This document shows positions 12,060-24,379 of a stretch of DNA of 64,000 bases, in pieces; the first letter of the stretch is position 1, and every line of letters starts with the position of its first letter. The notes below the pieces were generated by a model. That model saw only the letters and a list, made by a program, of their open reading frames with translations. It was not told the DNA's origin and did not search any database. The translations under genes were made by a program, and so were the position numbers. This DNA is from Dipylidium caninum (Eukaryota; Platyhelminthes; Cestoda; Cyclophyllidea; Dipylidiidae): assembly GCA_017562135.1 (NCBI GenBank), contig QEYB01000692.1, positions 1 to 64,000 of the forward strand, given 5' to 3'.

Positions 12060-13450
12060 GGATATGACGACGCAGTGTGGACAAAAAGATTACGTTGGGC
12101 AGTTGACTGGTCGACCTACCCCAATCTATCTTGCAAGGGACCGCGCCTTGATTGTCATCTGAGCCATTAAGCAACCGAGGTAGTCGACAGGTTCTTTCCT
12201 CCTCACTTCTATCATGAAATTTCATTAAACCTTTCGTCCGCACTATTGTCTGCAATAACCTAGAGTATCCATGATGAGTCTGCGCAGTTTATTCATGTAG
12301 CTAGGACAAAGCATCAAGTGTCAACGGTACGTTTCGTTTCGCTTACTGATGACAAGCATCCCTGGATAGAGGGATGTCGAGTCGAAAACCTGAATAATTC
12401 CCCCAAACCGCATAAAGCTTCGGTTGCACCAGTGCCCGTCACTATCTTCATCTGAACAAAAAGCAAGGACTTTTACATGTTTTCAGACATAAAGGCGAGA
12501 GATGTGGCAACTTGCGGGTGAAGTTTGAGGATGACGAAATTTATCTAAATAAATAAATAAATAAATAAGCCAGACTACGCGGGAGACTTCACCGACTCAG
12601 TCGCAAGGTGGTATCTGCACGCTGACTGTCACCTTTTCCTATTTTTAGCGTCATGAACAGGGAGTCGTTTGGAATCCATAACGAGACCTTTTGGTGGCTA
12701 GCGAGATAGGCGGTTACTGTTTATTGGCCGCAGGGCAAATAAATGGGGTGATGAGTTAGTAGTCTTGGAGACTCACCCCATCACTCGAACTCCACCACAC
12801 TGTTAGGAAAGAAGGCAATTGAAATGGGGATTCGTCGACGATAGTAAGAGTAGTGGAAGATAATCCATGACATATCTTTGACGGATGGAGCCGTTCATCT
12901 GCACCTCTGCGTGACAATCAGAGACTGGAAAAGCAGGAGATGCAAAGTGTTAGTTATTGCAGAGAGTAGAAAGTGGGGCTTGGTGCTGGTTTTGTTGACG
13001 GTAGGTGCAAAGTAGCGTGCACATAGTTGTGTGATGAGGGATGGAAATAACGCACTCTGAGTGTAGTAACACAGTGCAAAATATCCGGTGGAAAATCCGC
13101 CTTCTTCTATTCGGTGCAGTTAAGCTCTTCTGATATGCTGTACACACAGACTTGCTGATCGAATAAGGAAAAAAGAATTCAGCAATAAAAGTTAGAAGAC
13201 CTCGATGAGAAGAAAAGTCAACCCACGTCGTATCTGGCTGGAAGTGAAAATTGAGGTGGAACGTGCTGTCGATGGCCGCTCACGATTCTGCTTTCATTTC
13301 CTTCAATTGGACACGCTGCCAATTGTGCGTCTGTAAATGGAACATTAAAAACATGTCACCAAAACATCTCTTCTTCGCCGTGATCCAAGACCGCCCTCTA
13401 CACTTCCTCCTTCTCTCACATCCTCTCCTCTCCAAACAAAGCTAAATCCT
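12060..13450 (+). repeat. F family repeat, copy F2
   Basis: Directly follows F1 at a period of about 1.9 kb, so F1 and F2 form an old tandem duplication. A third landmark, CTGACAATCAGAGACTGGAAA-like at 12895-12930, matches 19405-19435 in F3. The unit also contains the TAAA microsatellite. Confidence 0.65.
12545..12569. repeat. (AAAT)n microsatellite
   Basis: About six consecutive AAAT/TAAA units within F2, not present at the matching place in F1. Confidence 0.9.
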
Positions 13451-14029
13451 CGTTGCCTTACACGAATCCCAGGTGAAAAATTCTCAATGTGAAATAAACT
13501 TTTAGTCTCGGAGGGAAGCATTCTCATGAAAACCGACGAACACTGCATGTCTGAGTGACTTTGCTCAAACTGCCACCGGACACCATCAGTGCAAGCAAGA
13601 TCGAGTGGATTATAAGTGTTTCAAGTGAGGCTGATAGAGCTAAGGAGTAGCAGGCGAATGCGCCAACTGCTGCGGCAGGAATGGAACGGGGACTTCACTT
13701 ACCTGCGTATATGCAGATGAGCCCGAAGAAGAGTTACTGTGGTTTCTCTCAGCATTTAGCGTCAGGTGAGACCTGTTGAAAGTAGGTCAGCAGGCGGATT
13801 CACCTTAGCTTGCATTCCGACGTCTCGTACCTTCATCTGTCACCAAATGTGCACGCAAATGCCCCATTACGCCCGCAAACGTGGCTCTTTTTACACCGCT
13901 TGCTTTCCGGGTTCCACCAGCTTGCGGTAGAAAAATTTTGTGAGTTGATGCGATAGCGGAAAATTGCTTGTAGGGCAGGAATCTGCAGGAGGCTGCACCA
14001 TTTCAGAGTGAAGTTAATTGTTGAAATAA

Positions 14030-14258
14030 TGTGACAACTAGGCCATTGGCGGGTAGGAAATTTGTGCCTAATTTTTTTATGCGCTATTTAGACATCAAAG
14101 CTTCTCTGTCATCTGCTCTGAACGATTTGGCAAGCTCGCTTTCTGTCAAAGAACCCCCCTTTGCCCTTCATTTTCTTTGCTTTAAAGTAATGTTCTCATT
14201 CAACGACTGTTTGCTGAGCAAAGCCACCCGATTACTCTCACCCCTCGGCGACTTCTAA
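14030..14258. other. no gene seen before the H copies
   Basis: One 75-codon frame is open, but neither its text nor its surroundings identify it. Confidence 0.3.
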
Positions 14259-14326
14259 ACTTGGTGTATTGACTCGAGCTGTCGGCCTTACAGGCCTTTA
14301 TTCTCAACACAATCACAAAACAATCA

Positions 14327-14470
14327 GTCATCTACAACAAAGTGCAAGTATGCCATAGTGCAAGACGGACTTATTCTCTTCAGATGAGGTGTAAGAGAGG
14401 AGGTCATAACGGCTGCCAAAGCTCTTCTAATTAATGGTGGGTCTTGCTCTCGGAGTCACAATGGAAGGCG
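14327..14470 (+). repeat. H family repeat, copy H-a (partial)
   Basis: Shares with 14730-14880 the order TCTACAACAAAGTGCAA-like, GACTTATT...CTTCAGATG, GAGGTCA and AAGCTCTTCTAATTAATGG. The same order, more diverged, occurs at 25430-25500, where the last element is a TATA box on the minus strand. Confidence 0.6.
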
Positions 14471-14729
14471 TTATCTAGGCGGACAAAGGCTTCGATTCGG
14501 CAGAAGTTAGGCACGTCGGCCAACAGATGTGCGAGAAGTAGCTGCAGACACTCAAGTACAGATATCGTCTAGTGAAATATCACATGATTTTATGTCTCAG
14601 TTATTGCTAGAGGAGTAATAACACCCTCACCATCTCCCTGTTTACCTTCAATAGAGGATTTCTCCTTTTTACATGCCAGCCAATGAGCAGTTCATCGGGG
14701 CGCCGTCTTTCTTCTGTTGACAGTTATCT

Positions 14730-14880
14730 GCAACAAAATGTAAAGTGTGTGACAGTGCAGGAGTGACTTATTTCTTCAGATGCACCGTATATGAGGTTGT
14801 ATGAGAAGAGGTCACAATGGCTGCAGAAGCTCTTCTAATTAATGGAGATGTTACTCTCGGGCAATTGTCGAACAGTGTGC
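14730..14880 (+). repeat. H family repeat, copy H-b (partial)
   Basis: Second copy about 400 bases after H-a. TGAGGTTGTATGAGAAGAGG here matches GAGTTGTATGAGGGGGTC-like sequence at 25437. Confidence 0.6.
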
Positions 14881-14889
14881 GAGACACTA

Positions 14890-17800
14890 CCTCATGTGTT
14901 TACCATTTATCTTGTTCAAGGAAGGTCAACAGGCAATTTTGCATTTGAGATTCAACAAACGTCTCCTCCAACCTTCATTCGTAGTCTACGGCGTGTGCAC
15001 GGAGTTTCACATTTACGCCCTCACGAGCCGATTAACCTGCGCCGGTGGTTTTCTACGTTTCCTCGGCCTTTTATTGAGACCAAAATTATGTGTCTCCATT
15101 TTTCAACTTAGCTTTTAGTCCAACTCCCTTCAACCGCACTATTGCAACAAGCAGACATATCAAATGGGCTGTGATCTTTTTCCAACGCCTTAAGGTCACC
15201 GACCGTTTATTACATTAGTCATGTAAGAGTGTACTTACGACCTCATCAGTAGGCCAGACTGTCTGTGGGAATTTGGCGCTCTTCATGCTGGATGAACTGC
15301 CGCTGACATGCAACAACTTGCAAACATTTACAGCAGCTTCACTTCCTAAAGACACTGACTAAAGCCTGGTAAACTGGGGAGATGAGAAAATTCCATGACT
15401 TGATAAGGTAATAGGACATCATTTGAGGTGCGAGCGTCGAACGGAGAAAATTGTGTCAAAGTGAGTGATGTCTATCGTGAGAATCAGAACAGAGGCATCA
15501 TCCCACCGATCCAAATACGGTGGTCTGTCATGCGCAAGTTTCCACATGACTATAGTGGAGTAAATGCTGTTCCCCTTCCTTCTGTTGATTTAACCGTAAG
15601 GAGCCCTAGTTCCTGACTTTTTTGTCATCGCCTTGTCGGCCAACAATTTTTGTTTACCAGTGTCCACTAGCACACCCCGAGGCAGGGAGAATGACGAGAG
15701 TTGTCTGGTAGCAAGAAGAAGGCGCCATTTGACGGAGCCAACGACAGCTCTTTGATAGCAAATATTGTCATTTTATGTCACAATCGTAAAAACTATTTGC
15801 GAGCGAGAACTTCTTACGGGACACGGCCAAATGAGGCAGACTTCCTTAGATTGTCAACAAGGGAAGCCGAGAAACTGGCACGCCTCGGCGCTGGCGCTCT
15901 GTACTACCAACTATCCCCTACTGTCCCATCATCCTCTCATTTCTTCTCCTCGCACCTCATTGTCACGCGTATTCTCTTTCCATTGCCACCCTACGCTGCC
16001 CCGTGTTGACAAAAGTTGTTTTTGTGCCTACCTCGATTCAAGTACTTGAAAGGGAAGTCAGTTGCACCCAAAAGCTGATGTGCAAACATTATGAAGATTC
16101 AAACGTATCCTCGTACGATAGCGTTGAAGTAAGTAGGGTGCAGCCTATTGGAAATAACACCTTTTTGCAGTTTTCGCTCCGCGTTCCGTTCAATACAAGC
16201 ACTACTAACTGACGAGCGCAAATGTCAGCCATGAGAGTGGGAAGTGAGGGAATGAAGCAAACGTCGAGAATATGAAGAGAGCAGAGAGCAGTAGAGGAGT
16301 AATTTTAGGGTGAAGGTATTTCCACGTTTATTTGACGAGTTTGCGTGTTGCAATAAAGTGGGCACTTCATCATTATAATGAGGTCTAAATTCGCTAAACT
16401 GCGGACATTTAAGTAACTGCTGCGCGAGTGGTGCAGGGCGAGATCGTAGGAGCTGTGAGATGAAGAAATGCTTCTTCACAGTTATAGAGGACGGGTATAT
16501 AATACAGATGCAGTAGCAGTTGGGGATGGAGAGGAAGATTCCTGCAATTGTAAAGCCGTATCTCCATCGCAACTGCTTCGGAGAGCACAGACAGCATAGG
16601 GGTGGCATTTATGCGCATCTTGGCTCTCACTTCTTCCACGCATTTGTTAATGCACATTTTCGCGGGTGACCAGGAAAGACAGTACGACTCCCACGATTCA
16701 ACTTGTGGAATAACTTGTACCTCTCGTCGTTAATTGATGACGACTTAAGCCAAATAAAGAGAGATCTTTTGCTCAGCTTCGGGCTAACTTATTTAATGTA
16801 CTTGTCTCTTGGTGTATTTATATACTTCAGGCCAATTGGGTAAACTCTGGACCGCAAAGGGGCAGCACAGACATCGAGTCACTTCACATCCCATCTATCG
16901 TTTGGAATTAGCTATACTTAAGTTGGTTATCAGTTGAGATAATTGGCCCTACCGAGAAGTATTTTAGGTAGGAACAACTTTCGCTCATTGCCTTATTATG
17001 GAAGGGAGTGAAAATGCTGCATGGATCCCTGCGAGTGTAGATTCGACTTCTTTTCTTTCCGTTGCAAATATGAGGCTCTACAAGGCAAGCCATACAGGTA
17101 ACAAGGAAGACTGCTTTTGGCCTTGTGGTTCGCCACTCCTGGCCTGGTAGAATGGCTGTGACTGAAGATGTGTGGAGAGGAAGCCGTATCTGTGTTGCCA
17201 TCCACGGTGGGGCAAGAGGAATCGAGGTCAGAGAGCAGAGAGATTGATGCGGGAACGTGACCCAAACGTAGTGCGGAGGGAGGAAAGGGGCTACCCGAAG
17301 GAAGACGAAGGACATGCATCCGTCAGCACGTCGTTCTACTCAACCACTTGCATTGGCGTCGCTCACTTATACGGGGCGACACCAGTGCAGAGGTTATTAT
17401 CTGAGCATGTTAGAAGTCCGACGATAAGTTGCCTGCGCGAAGTGACATTAGTTGGCAGGAGATGGTGTTTCAAGTAGAGAGAGGAGAAGCGAAATGGGCG
17501 ATTTTATCAAAGTCGGCTGAGAGTGTGATAAAAGGCATGAGATTTGATCCAACTGTTTGCTCACATTGAAGTGGGCGGAGAACAGTGGAGAGGCGGATGG
17601 ATGAAGAGACATTGGCCAGTGCAGCAAGTACTCAGTACACACGCGTATTATGGAGAACAAAAATGCAACCACGTGCTTTCCTATCATCCTCGATCAAACG
17701 TCTGTGTTTCCCTCATTCAAGGCGAGATCACAATTGCCAGGTTCTGCACTCGCACAACCCTTTTAAATGATTTCATTTTAAAGCGCCAATTTGACCACGA

Positions 17801-18170
17801 CTTAGTCGTGGTAAGATGACTACGAGCAGGAAACAAGCCCGATCGCGCCAGATGACGTTTGCTCATGTCGTTTATCTCCTTGTTATTATTCCATTAAGAC
17901 GTCCCCCTCCGTTTGCTCACAGGGATGATTTCGGGGATCTGAAAATCCATCGGGCACATAGCATTCGAGCGAGCCGGATAGACATCAAGGCTATCGGTCT
18001 TCTATTCTCACTGGTCTTATTTCCATTCTCCACCTGAGCTTTCCATTGAGCCATCAGTTACACCTTACCCCAGTTTAACGAATGGGTGGAATGGACTATT
18101 CGCACTGAGAGACGGAGCCACAGGCATATTCACTAGTGAACTAGACCCAAGGTTTATAATAGTCGAGTGG
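14890..18170. other. no gene seen
   Basis: Frames at 14842-15111, 16225-16608 (minus) and 16908-17315 (minus) are open for 90 to 135 codons but show no domain, consistent signal peptide or second copy in the window. The A of the TATTTATATACTTCAGG stretch near 16817 could be TATA-like, but no coding start follows it convincingly. Confidence 0.35.
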
Positions 18171-18174
18171 TCAC

Positions 18175-18444
18175 TCAGTCAGAAAGGAAGCGGGTGATAA
18201 CTGCAACCCCGACCGACTCCACGTGGTTCTCTTTATTCACCCACACTCCCAACACCCACTCGACTTTGTCAACTACTCTGATATAGACTGGATCTTCGCA
18301 AATGCGCACTGTAGCGGTGACAAACAACCACTCACACAGGGCACAAATATGACAATTCATTGCTGATACAGCTTCGGTGTGCCTGAGGTAGACGATACAA
18401 CCTGAATGGCTAAGTAATGCTATAGTGTATAAGTTTGCCAACAT
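18175..18444 (-). CDS. 89-residue frame, unknown
   Basis: ATG at 18444 opens an 89-codon frame with protein-like text: a hydrophobic start (MLANLYTIALLSHSG), a CHICALC cysteine cluster, and a basic/acidic C-terminal half (DKVEWVLGVWVNKENHVES). A GTGAGT at the CHICALC segment could instead be a splice donor. No promoter element, no second copy in the window and no family were recognised. Confidence 0.25.
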   Translation of the reverse strand: MLANLYTIALLSHSGCIVYLRHTEAVSAMNCHICALCEWLFVTATVRICEDPVYIRVVDKVEWVLGVWVNKENHVESVGVAVITRFLSD

Positions 18445-18954
18445 TCGTCAACAAGAATGACTTACATGACCGCTATACTGTCTTCTTTTTACCCCTATAC
18501 GGCGCCTTTTTGAATCCCTACGCCTTGCTCTCTCTCGTTCTCTCGCTGTCTCCCACTTTCCTCAGTGGTTTAATCAGGCTGAAAGAGAGAGAGTGTGTTT
18601 TGGAGCTCTAAGTCAACCAATTTATACCTCATCCTCATTGTTTCTCGTCAACAAATTAGCGCTTCATCATTTAGCAATACCGTATGTATTTTCGGACAAC
18701 GTCGGACCCAAGGGGAGACAAGTTGTTGTAGCTCATGCCAGGGCGCACACCCTCACAGCTAGAAGGTCAAATCTGAATGGAGATTGTCTGGAATGTACGG
18801 GAGACAGCAATTGATTTGCATCAAGTATTGTCGTTATCACAAGGGAGAAAAGAGGGCTTAAGTTGTTCGCCTTGAAGCAAATGGTTGCCATTCCCTCTAG
18901 ACCGGCTTGACGTACCCAAAACTACCTTGAAGACCGCGGCACGGCTTTAAATTT

Positions 18955-19440
18955 CAACGTATAAACATCCGAGGTGATCGACAGGTCGGCTGCTCCTCAC
19001 TTCTCTTGCAGAACTCAAAAACTTGACATCTCTACTTTTTCCTGCAAGAAGAGCAGTTGCACCGAGTTGGTGCAGTCATACCCTTAGCAGTGTTCAAGCA
19101 TCAAAGGCCAGCGACACATTTAGGAAATTTTGCGTGTATTGACGTAAACGGCACCATTCTGAAGACCGTAAGCAATGGACGGATTCGGGCCCACCATTAT
19201 TTTTATCTGGGCAAACAAAAGAATTAAGTATTATGTCAAAGGAGTGAAGACAAGAGGCGCGACAATTATGCTTGTAGTTGAACTTTTGTTGTGCCCCATT
19301 GAGATTGATGAGGAGGACGTCGTGGTAAACTCGGCCCTCAAGCAAACGGGAATGCGTGATGGAGGAAAATCCAAGAGATATTATGAGGGACAAGACCTGT
19401 CATCTGCACTTCCGCCTGACAATCAGAGACTGGAAAGTAG
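18955..19440 (+). repeat. F family repeat, copy F3 (partial)
   Basis: Shares GTGATCGACAGGT..CTCCTCACTTCT with F2 near 12185-12210 and GTGTTCAAGCATC with F1 near 10355. The CTGACAATCAGAGACTGG block near 19415 matches 12905 of F2. Confidence 0.6.
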
Positions 19441-19943
19441 GAAGAAAAGGGAAACCATCATCCTTTCGGAGGGTAGAGAGGCCATCTGGGCGTGGAAATG
19501 AGGCTTAAACCGGAACGTACTTTGGCTGAGGAAGCCATTGAAATATTCGGTGGAACATTGTCCTTGTCCCTGTTAACCTACAAAAACAAATGTTGCCATG
19601 GAATTATTTTTCCATCAACGTTCTGTCTAAGCCCCACCTTGTGCTCTTACCGGGGCGTCGAGCATAAGCTCTGTCTTCCTGCCGGTAGAGAGTTTAACAA
19701 GTTTCTAAGATCTGCACGGAATATAGCTCACGTAGCGGGTTGTGAGCAGAGTTTCTGTCCTGAGAAGACGTCAACCGTGAATAAAACCCATCCACTGACA
19801 TCTAGTCACAAGTGGTCAGTGAGTTTTGGAGGCGGCTAGACCACTCGGGGATGACGACCGGTCCCCACCCTCTGAATTTTCATGTACCTTCTGGTGTTGA
19901 CAGTTTGAGCTGCGGTCAAAAGAAGTTGACTGATGTTTACCCC

Positions 19944-19974
19944 TATTTAAGACGTCGTCACGGAGAATCCCTCA
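19944..19974 (+). promoter_or_regulatory. core promoter of E2 (TATA box plus initiator)
   Basis: TATTTAAG at 19944-19951 and the A of CCCTCAATTCC at 19974, exactly 30 bases apart. The same arrangement occurs in E1, E4, E5 and E6. Confidence 0.6.
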
Positions 19975-19986
19975 ATTCCGACCCAG

Positions 19987-20228
19987 TAGGCGGTGCAAAA
20001 AGGCACTTCTTGCTGCAATCTACGCTTCGTGGTACAGGATTGCCGTCTATCACGAGATCGCCAGAGGAGGTAACGTGCTCAGTTAGCGCTCTATACTCCG
20101 ACTGTTGCTGTCTCCAGCAGAAGTGGCGATTTTCCTCTGCATCAGAGATGTTGCGACAGCAAGGCTTCAGTGAGGGCAACAACCGGGAAGGAATGTCACC
20201 ACAGGCATTCTCTGCACAGACGGCGTGA
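19987..20228 (+). CDS. E2 cysteine frame, small protein of unknown function
   Basis: Starting 13 bases after the initiator, the frame VGGAKRHFLLQSTLRG runs without a stop through RSPEEVTCSVSALYSDCCC, LQQKWRFSSASEMLRQQ and GFSEGNNREGMSPQ to a stop at 20228. The PEEV...SVSxL...CxC...WRF part matches E6 (PEEIKPSVSTLCSNCYCL..QWKF) and the minus-strand E7 frame (VEQP..VST..KQRWRF). There is no ATG at the start; a longer open frame begins at 19812, upstream of the promoter. The product, if made, is short, with a cluster of cysteines and possibly an N-terminal hydrophobic segment. Function unknown; a decayed copy is possible. Confidence 0.35.
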
Positions 20229-21599
20229 AGGGAAATGCCGCGCCATTAAATCTCTTTCAGCGGTTTTCAGCGCCAATCACGCCCTTGATCAACCCAGCCT
20301 TATTTTTTCACAAGTCCCAAGCCGCTTTCCACAGTGGGCCTATTGTCTTGATTTTCCTACCCCATGTTTATTGTGCAGATTTAACACTCTAAACAACTAA
20401 TTCAACGGACGTGGGGCAGATTGGCATTGTGTACTCTAACGATACTCAATGATTATTCCTCCCATCTACTGCTTCATCGTCCTTTTTACTCCGTGGCGGG
20501 GACCTCAACTCTGATCCACCCAAAACACTTGACGATGATGTGAAGTGGCTTCTGCGAAATCGACTACAGCGAATCTTCATATCCAACCCGACTCGCTGTA
20601 GCGATTGTCACCTTCCCACGCCCACTTGTCCAGTTCAGCACATTCAATCACTGAACGAGGTGCCTACCTCTCAGAGGTACAGCAGCGGCAGCCGAGTCAT
20701 TCCACTTCAAGTGGATTTGTCCGAGTACTCTATCTGGTCTACTAAGCTTCCTACCACGAGGAACCAGTTGCCCGGTAACGAGCCACCTCAATCACCTTCG
20801 CATGACATGACGTCTCCTATCTGGACCCTCCCTCCCCCCGCCTGCCGACATGGAAGTTTGTGATGTTACCCTTCAGCTCGTTCTTTAACAACTGATATGT
20901 GCTTCGAGATGCAAGCGAGAAGGAGGCACAACAAGCGCAACAGTTATGACGAAAAGAGGAAAAAACAGCTGTGCATTCTCATTGTGCGGTAGACGACTAC
21001 GACCCCCAATAACCAGCCTCAAATTTTGATGGTGCTTCCGCCCCACGCACACATCACACCCCGTATGTCGGCCTAGAAATCACTGCAACAATCGACTTAA
21101 TTATTGTTAACCTTGTCTTTTAACGCTGACATGGGTAGTGTTGTGATACTGTGGTGGTGCCAAGGTAGTGTCGACAACAGACAACACGCTCCTCGTGAAT
21201 TGTGTCACCTACCAATTGCACTTCTTTCGCCTATCCTCTTCTCTCGCCTTCCCAATTCTCCTCGCCACTCCTGGCCTCTTATTGTTTGCAATGTAGAAGT
21301 GAATGTCCTCGCGCCTGCTGCACTTGTTTTGCCGTGCCTTGTGAAGCAAATACGTGCAAGAGAGCGTCTTACATGAAGTAGGGGTACAAAGACAGTGAGA
21401 AAACGAAGAATAAAGCAGTTGAGAGAACATTCAAATCCCATTCCAGTGTGTAACGTCAAGCCGCGCCACGTCAGTTAACTCAATATTTCGGAGTGTTAAG
21501 TCTCCGCGTCTACCGATTCCTCTCGACAATCCCGTCCCTCATCCATTGCACGATTCCATTTCGCGTGTGCAATTGGCACGAAATTATTCCCGGAGTAGG

Positions 21600-22725
21600 C
21601 ACTTCCGAGGCTCGAATTCTATTCACAACTAGAGGTGAACAAGTTCAGTAGATTGCCTCTAAGCAGCTTACGGAAGGTGTGTGGTGCCGGAAGAAGAGGC
21701 CATTTGCTTTTACAGTTGCAATTGCACTATTTCCGTCTGTTTAAAGGGCCTTTAATATCAATATACGTCTCTCCTCTCTCTGCCAAAAGATTTCTTCTTC
21801 CACCTTGGTGACCAAAGGCATCCTTCGATGAGCGATTTCGGGAACATTTGCGGGTTTCAAAGTTAGTTAGGCTAAGGAGAGGAGGTGAAAGGTAAATCGG
21901 CACAGATGACGCAGAGATTAATTAGAAAACTGAGATTAATTAGAAAACTGTATGTATTACTAGTGTTACATTCTATCAAACCGTATCGTCTTGGTGGTTT
22001 CTTCTTCTAGCTGCAAAGCCGTGTGCCTTCACTTGAATGGTCTTTTTAGCCAAGGGCGCTCGGAAAGGACAGGCTGACAGTGAGCTGGTTATAGCTTCAC
22101 TTCACCAAGCACGAATGAAGTAGGCCGAGAGGGCAAAGGTGAGTCGAGAGAAGTGGCCTTTTTAAGGTGGGCGGTGAAGTTTGTGGTCGACTAAGGTGGG
22201 GAAATGTGCCACATCAAAAAGGAAATAGGCAACCTTTTAAGATTTTTTTCTTGCCGCGTCACATTCGTTCATCGATATATTGGGTGGCAGCGATGTAAGA
22301 GGGAAGGTGGACTGGGAGGTGGGAGATTAGAGAATGAGAGAAGTGGGAAGAAGAGGGGAGAAGAGAAATAGAGGTGGGGTGGCATTGGCGGTATTTCGGT
22401 CAGTTGTGCGAGAGGAAGCGAAAACTAGATTACTGCGTAAATCCTCTCTCGAAACAGTTAAGTGGCTATCCATCTCCATTGCGCGTTGGTCCACTTTACA
22501 GTCACAGTATCCTAACTCTCGAGTGCATTTGCTCTTCTCCACGCTTTGGCGTTCCTAAAGTCGACCATTCTGATGACGGTTTTCCCACCACGATCCACGC
22601 ACTCTCTCACTCCTTCGTCATATCCCCCTTGTTAGACATCAACGGATTGTGTAGGCACGCGAACAGAATGCTGAAAGAGGGAACAATTTGGAAGCTGTTG
22701 AGGAAAAAGAATTTCAAAAAGGCGT
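21600..22725 (+). repeat. C repeat, diverged relative of arms A/B and of G
   Basis: The first half (21600-22010) aligns with the reverse complement of 53055-53690 (G): GAATTCT..TCA.AACT.GAGGTGAACAAGTTC, GTGGTGCCGG.AGAAGAGGCC, ATGCCAAAgG-like and CAGATGACGCAGAG. The second half (22049-22725) aligns with arm B 46784-47560: GCTCGGAAAGGACAGG, the ATTGGCGGTATTTCGGTC stretch near 22384, CACTTTGGCGTTCCT-like near 22544 and CAACGGAT near 22640. C therefore bridges the G and A/B parts of one longer ancestral unit. The ancestral unit is over 1.5 kb and old. Confidence 0.7.
21914..21949. repeat. perfect 18-base tandem duplication inside C
   Basis: The unit GAGATTAATTAGAAAACT occurs twice in a row. The G copy (minus strand near 53195) has only one diverged unit, so the duplication arose in C. 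Confidence 0.9.
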
Positions 22726-22729
22726 GAAA

Positions 22730-24375
22730 GTCGAGACCGAGAGGTAGTAAGGATCATATTCTTTGGAAGAACGCAATGGTAACGATTGGCTTGCGACGGT
22801 TGCCGTGAAGAACATATGAGTCTCGGATGCGCCTACTGCAGGAGTCGTGTAAGTGATGGGTGACGGAGTCGTCGTGAGGATAAAGCAAGCAGCCTGACGT
22901 GCCGCACTTTTTTCCTCCCACTGGACGCTCAGACTTGCAAGTCGTTGGCCCCACCCTCGGCATCACCTCAGTTGAGTGCGAAACAGTTTGGAGAAGAGGA
23001 GGTGCGTGGAGAGGAGCTGATAATCTGAGCTGCTCGATACGAAGAAGGTAGTTTTCGGATGAAAAAGTGAGTCACTGTGCCAGGCATAGCATGCGGATCT
23101 CGGTGAGCGAGTCCAGGGAGGGCACCTCCGCTGAACGTCTTCCTCTCTTTCATCTCCACCCCAGCACTTTGGCTCAACTTCCTTCCACACCCCGTCTTAA
23201 AAGCCTATTCATTTGTCACACAAATATTTCCGAAGTAGTGGGGCGAGAACGAGCGAGGAGATTATTCTGCGAATGAATGTCATCCCAGTTATGCGACTGC
23301 AATTGGCAGCACAGCCCCCAGCTGCACTGCCGAGTTTGCTCCCAAGTCTCTCCATATCAGCGCCGAATTTACCGCCACCATGGGGTGGGGGTGCGGAAGG
23401 TGGGGCGAAAATTGAATATGCGGTAGAAATTACGTTATCCAATCAAGCGGTGGGGTCGGTATGTCTCCATTGTATAATTATTTAATAAAAAGGAGAAGAT
23501 GCCACAACATGCGGGGGGGGGTGGAGGAGAACAGAGGGAATGTGAAGGTTATCAGAGAGTTTGTCTCATCCATCGTAGCAGAGAGCAGTGTGGGGTGGCT
23601 GAAGATTTTGACAAATTAAATCGTCTTCGAAAGACGTGAGCCTTGTGGAGTTTTGGCCACTCTCCCTTTAGCGGTAATAACAAGTGATAAGACGCATTTT
23701 CTGCCCGATGACAACGTCATAAACTCTCTAATAACAATTAACTCCCACCACTCCATGAAAGGTATTATGTTGGAAATCGTGAAAGGAGCGTCTGTGTTCA
23801 GTTATGACTGAGAAAGAGGCAGAGAGGCACATTGCAATCGGATCTCGATATCCCTATCTATTGACTCTTACACTTGCCGTAAGTTTTTCCCCTGTTTTTA
23901 TTCCATTTTGATTTGATCTTGCGCGGAAACTGACCAAAGCAAAACAAGATTTACATTTGAGCTGACGGCGCTCGTCTCCCACTCTGCAAGCAACGCCCGA
24001 GCAGGCGTTGCAGGCCGAGCGCAGGTTGCAGGCGGTGGCCTTCGGCATGTGAATTGCTCAAAGATGGGACCCAGCAGGCAGCTTCACCATCGCGGTCAAG
24101 TGCTGCTGTCGCCGCGTCCAATTGCCAGTACCCCGGGTGGTGAAAAAGTTTAAGCCCCACTGAGGTCCACGAAAATTAAACAGTTATTTTTAGTTGTTAA
24201 CCAAAAATACAATTATTTAACTGATTGTACACACACACACACCCCCATAACCGCAGTAAACCAAAATGAATCTACGTGTGCAGCAGACGTGCGGGCTTTC
24301 ACAGTTCTACCTACCGGGTTGGCAAGGAAATGAGGGCGGATGTTAAGAACAAAAGCAAAATAAATTCAACTTAAG
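22730..24375. other. no gene seen
   Basis: A GACGGAGTCGTCGTGA block at 22862-22877 is shared with 53767-53782, with some flanking similarity (22830-22890). A run of nine G lies at 23513-23521 and a short AC run at 24229-24241. Frames of 60 to 90 codons show no recognisable content. Confidence 0.4.
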
Positions 24376-24379
24376 ATAT

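Larger units (their letters stand above)
19585..21495 (+). repeat. E family repeat, copy E2 (full length)
   Basis: Aligns with E1 from end to end in the same orientation. It ends about 100 bases before the C repeat, which follows in the same orientation. It carries the best-preserved promoter/frame combination of the family together with E6. Confidence 0.8.

Noticed and set aside
12545..12569. AAAT run as a CRISPR-like or polyadenylation array
   Set aside because: Simple microsatellite with no spacers; the AATAAA strings inside it are incidental.
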